Below are positions 4,838 through 8,763 of a stretch of 8,763 nt of DNA, in pieces. Each line of letters begins with the position of its first letter. The stretch's first letter is position 1. The DNA is from an uncultured Collinsella sp. (GTDB lineage Bacteria > Actinomycetota > Coriobacteriia > Coriobacteriales > Coriobacteriaceae), in NCBI GenBank assembly GCA_902478825.1, contig CABSMK010000067.1, forward strand, positions 1 through 8,763. The letters run 5' to 3'. A program made the translations under genes and the position numbers. A model generated the notes under the pieces. That model saw only the letters and a list, made by a program, of their open reading frames with translations, had not been told where the DNA came from and searched no databases.

Positions 4838-6094
4838 ATGGCATTGCAATTTACAGAGCGCGAGTTCATTCCCGTGCTGCTCGGTGGCGACATCAACGCC
4901 TATTCGGTGGCGCGCGCCTTCTACGAGGAGTACCAGGTCAAGAGTCTGGTCTTTGGCAAGTATCAGACGGGTCCCGCGTACCGCAGCCAGATTATCGACT
5001 ACACGCCCAACGTGGATATCGACACCATGCCCGTGATGCTCAAAACCGTCAACGGCATTGCCCAAGCGCATGCCGATAAGACGATTGTCCTTGTGGGTTG
5101 TGGCGACAACTATGTCGCTCTCGTGGCTCAAGCCAAGGATGCCCATGAGCTGGCGGATAACATCGTCGCTCCCTACGCGCCCTACAGCATGCTCGAGCAG
5201 TGCCAGAAGAAGGAGATCTTCTACGAGCTGTGCGAGAAGCATGGCGTGCCCTATCCGCACACGTTTACCTTTGCCAAGGCGATGCTCAATGCCCAGGGTG
5301 AGGCGCCTGCCGAAGTGCTCGACCAGATCGATTTTCCTTACCCGATGATTCTGAAGCCTTCTGACGGCATCATGTGGTGGCAGCACGAGTTCGAGGGCCA
5401 GAAGAAGGCCTATGAGATTGCCGACCGCGCCGAGCTGGAACAGGTCATTCGCGATTCGTATGCCAGCGGCTACACCGACGACCTGATCTTGCAGGATCGC
5501 GTGCCCGGCAACGACGAGTACATGCGCGTGCTCACCAGCTATTCCGACCGCAACGGTAAGGTCCGCATGATGTGCCTGGGCCATGTGCTGCTCGAGGAGC
5601 ATCAGCCCCACGGTGTCGGCAACCATGCCTGTATCATTACCGAGCCCAACGACGAGCTCATGGGCGGCGTGCGCAAGTTGCTCGAGGACCTTCACTTTGT
5701 GGGCTATTCCAACTTTGACGTTAAGTACGACGAGCGCGATGGCTCGTTTAAGTTCTTCGACTTCAACACGCGTCAGGGCCGCAGTAATTACTATGTCACC
5801 AATAGTGGATTTAACGTTGCTAAATACGTGGTGGATGAGTACGTCTATAACCGCCCGTTTGAGCCGGAATTTGTGACGGCGCAGGATGAGGCTCTGTGGA
5901 TGGTTGTTCCCATGGGCGTCGTTGACAAGTATGTCAAGGACCCCGAGCTGCGTGCGAAGGCGCATCGTCTGGCCAAGGAGGGCAAGGCTGCCGATCCTTC
6001 GTTTATGAAGGGCGACTTTGTCTTTAACCGCTGGCTGCGCATGTGGCACACCAAGCTGCGCCACTTTAAGCTGTTCAAGACGTATTACAAGTAG
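4838..6094 (+). CDS. ATP-grasp carboxylate-amine ligase, probable D-aspartate ligase
   Basis: The 418-residue cytoplasmic enzyme has ATP-grasp architecture. An N-terminal Rossmann-like domain (about 8-115) begins FIPVLLGGDINAYSVARAF and includes IVLVGCGDNYV. The ATP-binding part follows: KKEIFYELCEKHGVPYPHT (124-142), PMILKPSDG (169-177, with ATP-contacting Lys173), LILQDRVPGNDEYMRV (216-231), and the metal-binding segment GYSNFDVKYDE (289-299) with KFFDFNTRQGRSNYY (305-319), where Asp308, Asn310 and Arg312 are likely active-site residues. Length and the NFDVKYD...FNTRQGRSNYY pattern agree with the family of Enterococcus faecium Aslfm, which joins D-Asp to the lysine side chain of UDP-MurNAc-pentapeptide. 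The following Asp/Glu racemase gene supports that role. ATG 4838 follows AGGAAG at five bases. The ATP-grasp call is strong; the D-Asp substrate is inferred, and another amino acid or peptide ligase remains possible. Confidence 0.88.
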   Translation: MALQFTEREFIPVLLGGDINAYSVARAFYEEYQVKSLVFGKYQTGPAYRSQIIDYTPNVDIDTMPVMLKTVNGIAQAHADKTIVLVGCGDNYVALVAQAKDAHELADNIVAPYAPYSMLEQCQKKEIFYELCEKHGVPYPHTFTFAKAMLNAQGEAPAEVLDQIDFPYPMILKPSDGIMWWQHEFEGQKKAYEIADRAELEQVIRDSYASGYTDDLILQDRVPGNDEYMRVLTSYSDRNGKVRMMCLGHVLLEEHQPHGVGNHACIITEPNDELMGGVRKLLEDLHFVGYSNFDVKYDERDGSFKFFDFNTRQGRSNYYVTNSGFNVAKYVVDEYVYNRPFEPEFVTAQDEALWMVVPMGVVDKYVKDPELRAKAHRLAKEGKAADPSFMKGDFVFNRWLRMWHTKLRHFKLFKTYYK

Positions 6095-6103
6095 ACGAGC
6101 GTG

Positions 6104-6133
6104 GCGCCCGTCCGGTATGTATCGGGCGGGCGC
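6104..6133 (+). other. GC-rich hairpin between ligase and racemase genes
   Basis: GCGCCCGTCCG (6104-6114) pairs with CGGGCGGGCGC (6123-6133) over 11 bp with one G-U pair and an eight-base loop. It begins nine bases after the ligase stop. No U-run follows, so it is not a standard terminator. It may stabilise the ligase mRNA end or partly reduce transcription into the racemase gene. Confidence 0.6.
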
Positions 6134-6136
6134 GGG

Positions 6137-6142
6137 TATGAT
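6137..6142 (+). promoter_or_regulatory. Possible internal -10 box for the racemase gene
   Basis: TATGAT, one base from consensus, lies directly after the GC hairpin. Initiation near 6149 would leave a leader of about 29 nt before ATG 6178. No -35 match is seen about 17 bp upstream, inside the hairpin. If used, the racemase could be made without the ligase. Confidence 0.3.
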
Positions 6143-6177
6143 ACGCGCAATTGCGGGGCGTCACCAAGGAGGCGGCG

Positions 6178-6924
6178 ATGGAAAAGCTGGGAGTTATCGG
6201 CGGCATGGGCGCCGAGGCCACGTCGTATTACTACGACCAGGTGGTACGTCATACGGCGGCTACGTGCGATCAGGAGCATATCGACATGGTGGTACTTTCC
6301 AAGTCGACCATGCCCGACCGCACGCTGGCCATCAAGACCGGCGAGCATGCCGAGCTGCTGGCGACCATGAAGGAGTGCGCCCAAGCGCTCGAATCGCTGG
6401 GCTGCGCGCACATAGCGATTCCCTGCAACACGTCACACTACTTCTACGACCAGATCCAGTCGTTTACGAAGGTGCCGATTATTCACATGCCGCGTGAGTC
6501 GGTGCGCTATGCTCTGGCCGGCGCGGTGATGGGGGAGTGCGAGTTCGACCCCAACCTGAGCATGCCGGCCGAGCCGGTGCACAAGATCGGCATCATGGGC
6601 ACCGACGGTACCGTGGGCGCAGACGTCTATGGGTGCGAATGTGAGACCGCGGGCGTTGAGGTCGTCTATCCCAGCGAAAAGCGTCAGGCCGACGTGATGT
6701 CGCTCATTTACGACGATGTGAAGGCCGGGCGCGAACCCGATATGGATAAGTTTGACCGCGTGATGTGGGAGTTCGCCCGTAGCGGCTGCGACCGCGTCAT
6801 CCTGGCCTGCACGGAGCTTTCGGTGTTGCAGAAGTATCGCGAGATGCCCGAGATCACCCTCGATGCGATGGATGTCCTGGTACGCGAGTCCATCATTCGC
6901 AGCGGCGTCCCCTACCGCCTGTAG
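6178..6924 (+). CDS. Aspartate/glutamate racemase family protein, probable aspartate racemase
   Basis: The 248-residue cytoplasmic enzyme belongs to the PLP-independent Asp/Glu racemase family, which interconverts L and D amino acids with two cysteines. It opens with KLGVIGGMGAEAT (3-15), close to the GGMGP-AT of aspartate racemases. The two catalytic cysteines are present: Cys83 in IPCNTSHYF (81-89) and Cys211 in ACTELS (210-215). A central KIGIMGTDGTV (136-146) begins the second half of the pseudo-symmetric fold. Start ATG 6178 is chosen because AAGGAGG (6166-6172), a perfect Shine-Dalgarno sequence, lies five bases upstream; a TTG at 6151 is unlikely. The gene follows the ATP-grasp ligase after an 83-bp gap on the same strand, so D-Asp supply for that ligase is the favoured role. 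Glutamate or another substrate cannot be excluded. Two terminators follow. Confidence 0.9.
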   Translation: MEKLGVIGGMGAEATSYYYDQVVRHTAATCDQEHIDMVVLSKSTMPDRTLAIKTGEHAELLATMKECAQALESLGCAHIAIPCNTSHYFYDQIQSFTKVPIIHMPRESVRYALAGAVMGECEFDPNLSMPAEPVHKIGIMGTDGTVGADVYGCECETAGVEVVYPSEKRQADVMSLIYDDVKAGREPDMDKFDRVMWEFARSGCDRVILACTELSVLQKYREMPEITLDAMDVLVRESIIRSGVPYRL

Positions 6925-6930
6925 CTTCCG

Positions 6931-6957
6931 ACCTGCCAAAAAGGGACAGGTTTATTT
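6931..6957 (+). terminator. Rho-independent terminator after the racemase gene
   Basis: ACCTGCC (6931-6937) pairs with GGACAGGT (6944-6951, one bulged A) around an A-rich loop, followed by TTATTTT (6951-6957). It begins seven bases after the racemase stop and faces the right way. The ACAGGT of the stem recurs at 6960-6965 just after the T-run, so the block could instead be part of a dispersed genomic repeat. Confidence 0.6.
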
Positions 6958-6984
6958 TGACAGGTATTATCTGGGAAAACAGTA

Positions 6985-7023
6985 AAGGCCTCGGCTCGCT
7001 TGGTGCGAGCCGAGGCCTTATTT
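6985..7023. terminator. Strong 15-bp hairpin, probable bidirectional terminator
   Basis: AAGGCCTCGGCTCGC (6985-6999) and GCGAGCCGAGGCCTT (7005-7019) are perfectly complementary around a five-base loop. On the plus strand the tail is ATTTCGTTTG, moderately U-rich. On the minus strand it is TACTGTTTTCCC. The hairpin lies between convergent genes, the racemase from the left and EcfT from the right, and probably ends transcription from both sides. It is the only terminator candidate for the ecf genes. Confidence 0.85.
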
Positions 7024-7049
7024 CGTTTGTCGGTTGCTGCCAGCGAGTG

Positions 7050-7796
7050 CTAGAACAGGAAGCCGATGGCGATAAGGGCGATGCTGACGATAAGTACGGC
7101 GATATCCAGGCCTTTGATGGGGTAGCGCTTATACGAGCTCGCGCGCGTGCGCAGGTAGAAGCCGCGCTGCTCGGCGGCAAGCGCGGTAGCATCGGTCTTG
7201 CCCACGCTCGAGATAAGCAGCGGCACACACAGCGGCAGCATGAGTTTGAGTTTCTTGACGGGATTCTTAGTGTCGTACTCGACGCCGCGTGCGGTCTGCG
7301 CCTCCATGATGGCGTTCATCTCCTGACCAAACACCGGCACAAAGCGCAGCGCCGTGGTAAAGGTGAAGGCATAGCGATACGGTACGTGCAGCACCTCGAC
7401 GCAGGCGTTGGCAAGGTCGTTGAGCTTGGTCACCATGAGCATGAGGATGAGTGGTAACGCCACACCCAGCAGGCGCAGGCAGGCCTTCGATCCTGTGATG
7501 AGGCCCGTGTCGGTGATAAAGCCCCACACCACGTTGCCATCGCGCATAAAGGCCAGCTGGAGCACTAGCATGATAAGCGCGAGCGGAATCAGCAACTTGA
7601 GCAGCGAGAACAGACGGTCGACGACGCCGGCATAGGCACCCAGCGCAAGGGTGAGTGCCAAAAAGCCCAGCAGCGCCACGTAGGTGTCGGACAAGAAGAT
7701 GCCGACGATGATGGCGGCGGCGAGGCCCAGTTTGACGACGGGATTCAGGCGATGCAGCAGCGTATCGCCCGGCATGTAGTCGATGACGTTAACCAC
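7050..7796 (-). CDS. ecfT: ECF transporter transmembrane component EcfT
   Basis: From GTG 7796 the product has 248 residues. It begins with the family's YMPGDTLLHRLNPVVKL (7-23) and has membrane helices near 20-35, 39-58, 68-83, 107-122 and 230-248. The two cytoplasmic coupling-helix motifs that contact the ATPases are visible: ARG at 169-171 (EAQTARGVEYD), and a variant QRG at 210-212 (AAEQRGFY). EcfT joins the two ATPase domains to a substrate-binding S component for uptake of a vitamin or metal. GTG 7796 is preferred because AAGGAG (plus-strand 7807-7812) lies ten bases upstream and it overlaps the EcfA stop by only eight bases, a sign of translational coupling. ATG 7829, preceded by GAGGT, is a real alternative and would add 11 residues with a 41-bp overlap. 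No S component is in view, so the substrate is unknown. Confidence 0.92.
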   Translation of the reverse strand: MVNVIDYMPGDTLLHRLNPVVKLGLAAAIIVGIFLSDTYVALLGFLALTLALGAYAGVVDRLFSLLKLLIPLALIMLVLQLAFMRDGNVVWGFITDTGLITGSKACLRLLGVALPLILMLMVTKLNDLANACVEVLHVPYRYAFTFTTALRFVPVFGQEMNAIMEAQTARGVEYDTKNPVKKLKLMLPLCVPLLISSVGKTDATALAAEQRGFYLRTRASSYKRYPIKGLDIAVLIVSIALIAIGFLF

Positions 7797-8763
7797 AGTG
7801 GACCATCTCCTTGGTAATTCGAACGACATCGGTGACCTCGCTCACCTGCGCAAAAGCGGGCGAGACGGAAGATGCCAGACGGCGCGAGAGTTCAATAACC
7901 TGGGGAGGCTCCACGTAGGCACGCCGCATGAGATCGATGTTCGAGAATAGCTCGTGCGTGCGGCCGCGGTCGAGGATGCGACCGTCGGCCATTACTACGA
8001 TGCGCTCGGCAAAGTCGGAGACGACTTCCATGTCGTGGCAGACCATGATTACGGCGCAGCCGCGCTCGGCCATGGTGCGCACGGTCTCCATGACGGTCAT
8101 GCACTCGCGGTAGTCAAGGCCGCTCGTGGGCTCGTCGAGCACGACGATCTTGGGCTCAACCACTACGACGGAGGCAAGTGCCACCATTTGTCGCTGGCCA
8201 CGCGAAAGCGAGAACGGTGCCTCGTCGGCGGGCAGACCAAAGCGGTCGATGACCAGCTGGGCGCGACGCAGAGCCTCGGCACGGTCCATGCCGCCCAGCT
8301 CCAAGCCAAAGGCGACCTCGTCGAGCACGGTATCCTTGCAGATCTGGCGGTCGGGGTTTTGGAAGAGCGTTGCGACCTCGCGGGCGATACGGCTCGTGGG
8401 GACCGCGGCAGTATCCAGGCCCGTAACGCGCACGCTGCCCGAGGCGGGCTTAAGCAGGCCCATGAGCAGCTTGGTGAGCGTGGTCTTGCCGGCACCGTTC
8501 TGGCCGACGATGCCCACGAGCTCGCCGGGATAGAGGGTCAGGTTGAGGTCGTGGATGGCGGCGCCGCCATTGGGATAGGCAAACTCAACGTGATTGAAGG
8601 TGAGCACGGGCTCGGCATCCTTGGCGTGCGGGCGCAACGACGGTGCGTGCGGTGAGCCGGCGGGTGCCTGAACGTCGCTGCTTGCGTGTGCGGGGTCGAC
8701 GATGCCCGAAATCAGGCGCTCGGCCTCATCAACATCCAAACAGGGAGTGCCGCTGGCCAGGCC
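7789..8763 (-). CDS. ECF transporter ATPase, C-terminal part of a double-ABC fusion (partial at right edge)
   Basis: The frame is open to the window edge, so the 5' end is missing; 324 residues are visible, counted from the edge. The first residues (GLASGTPCLDVDEAERLISG) read like the end of a preceding ABC domain, and a Pro/Ala-rich linker (about 21-51) leads to a complete second ATPase domain: VEFAYPNG at about 59-66, Walker A GQNGAGKTT (87-95), Q-loop FQNPDRQI (134-141), signature LSRGQ (186-190, Arg in place of the usual Gly), Walker B IVVLDEPTSGLD (206-217, catalytic Glu211) and H-loop His243. About 50 further residues follow the core. It powers the ECF importer together with EcfT, whose gene overlaps its stop codon. 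A TTG at 8739 could be read as a start, but it sits inside conserved-looking sequence with no convincing ribosome binding site. Confidence 0.9.
   Translation of the reverse strand, partial: GLASGTPCLDVDEAERLISGIVDPAHASSDVQAPAGSPHAPSLRPHAKDAEPVLTFNHVEFAYPNGGAAIHDLNLTLYPGELVGIVGQNGAGKTTLTKLLMGLLKPASGSVRVTGLDTAAVPTSRIAREVATLFQNPDRQICKDTVLDEVAFGLELGGMDRAEALRRAQLVIDRFGLPADEAPFSLSRGQRQMVALASVVVVEPKIVVLDEPTSGLDYRECMTVMETVRTMAERGCAVIMVCHDMEVVSDFAERIVVMADGRILDRGRTHELFSNIDLMRRAYVEPPQVIELSRRLASSVSPAFAQVSEVTDVVRITKEMVHCG

Noticed and set aside
4820..6064. A 414-codon open frame on the minus strand opposite the ATP-grasp gene
   Set aside because: It mirrors the ligase frame, has no domain I recognise, and its composition (His/Val/Leu/Ala-rich) is that expected from the complement of the real codons.
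6151..6177. TTG 6151 as the racemase start
   Set aside because: ATG 6178 has a perfect AAGGAGG at five bases and begins the conserved KLGVIGGMG; the extra nine residues include the ribosome binding site itself.
7954..8655. A 233-codon plus-strand open frame opposite the EcfA gene
   Set aside because: The minus strand encodes all ABC motifs in order; the plus-strand product is an antisense shadow rich in Gly, Ala and His.

Overview
The window is about 8.7 kb of high-GC bacterial DNA with ordinary chromosomal genes. Gene content suggests a Gram-positive anaerobe of the Coriobacteriia, most like Collinsella: a FxLYD / helix-turn-helix / Ser-Thr kinase cluster, a CwlO-like secreted protein with a lysozyme-like end, an ATP-grasp ligase paired with an aspartate racemase, and an ECF transporter with a fused double ATPase. 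The genus is my inference from gene families and base composition; there is no rRNA marker here. Bases 1-48 are not genomic: they are the end of an Illumina P7/Nextera i7 primer with its index, so the left edge is an untrimmed contig end.

Layout. (a) 188-2564, plus strand: membrane-anchored FxLYD protein, a small helix-turn-helix protein, and a Ser/Thr kinase with three C-terminal membrane helices. The first gene's ribosome binding site lies in a perfect 14-bp inverted repeat. (b) 2603-3736, minus strand: a secreted coiled-coil protein with a lysozyme-like C-terminus, ending at a strong terminator that shares the 38-bp convergent gap with the kinase gene. (c) 3737-3970: a 234-bp non-coding stretch with the promoter of (b) and three copies of a TCAACTTGAACCTTA-like motif. 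(d) 3971-4600, minus strand: a MOSC-domain protein from a GTG start. (e) 4604-4837: a divergent promoter region. (f) 4838-6924, plus strand: an ATP-grasp carboxylate-amine ligase followed by an Asp/Glu racemase. (g) 6925-7049: two hairpin terminators between convergent genes. (h) 7050-8763, minus strand: EcfT and the C-terminal half of a double-ABC EcfA that runs off the right edge.

How the genes fit together. The ligase-racemase pair looks like a D-aspartate module: the racemase would make D-Asp and the ligase would attach it to a peptidoglycan precursor, as in the Aslfm/racemase pair of Enterococcus faecium. The secreted coiled-coil protein also points to the cell wall. The kinase cluster looks like a membrane signalling unit whose signal and targets cannot be read from sequence. 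The Ecf genes encode the shared motor of a vitamin or metal importer whose substrate-binding subunit is not in the window. I saw no tRNA, rRNA, CRISPR array, transposase or phage gene. The most unusual signals are in the non-coding DNA (129-182 and 3799-3912) and in the divergent kinase.
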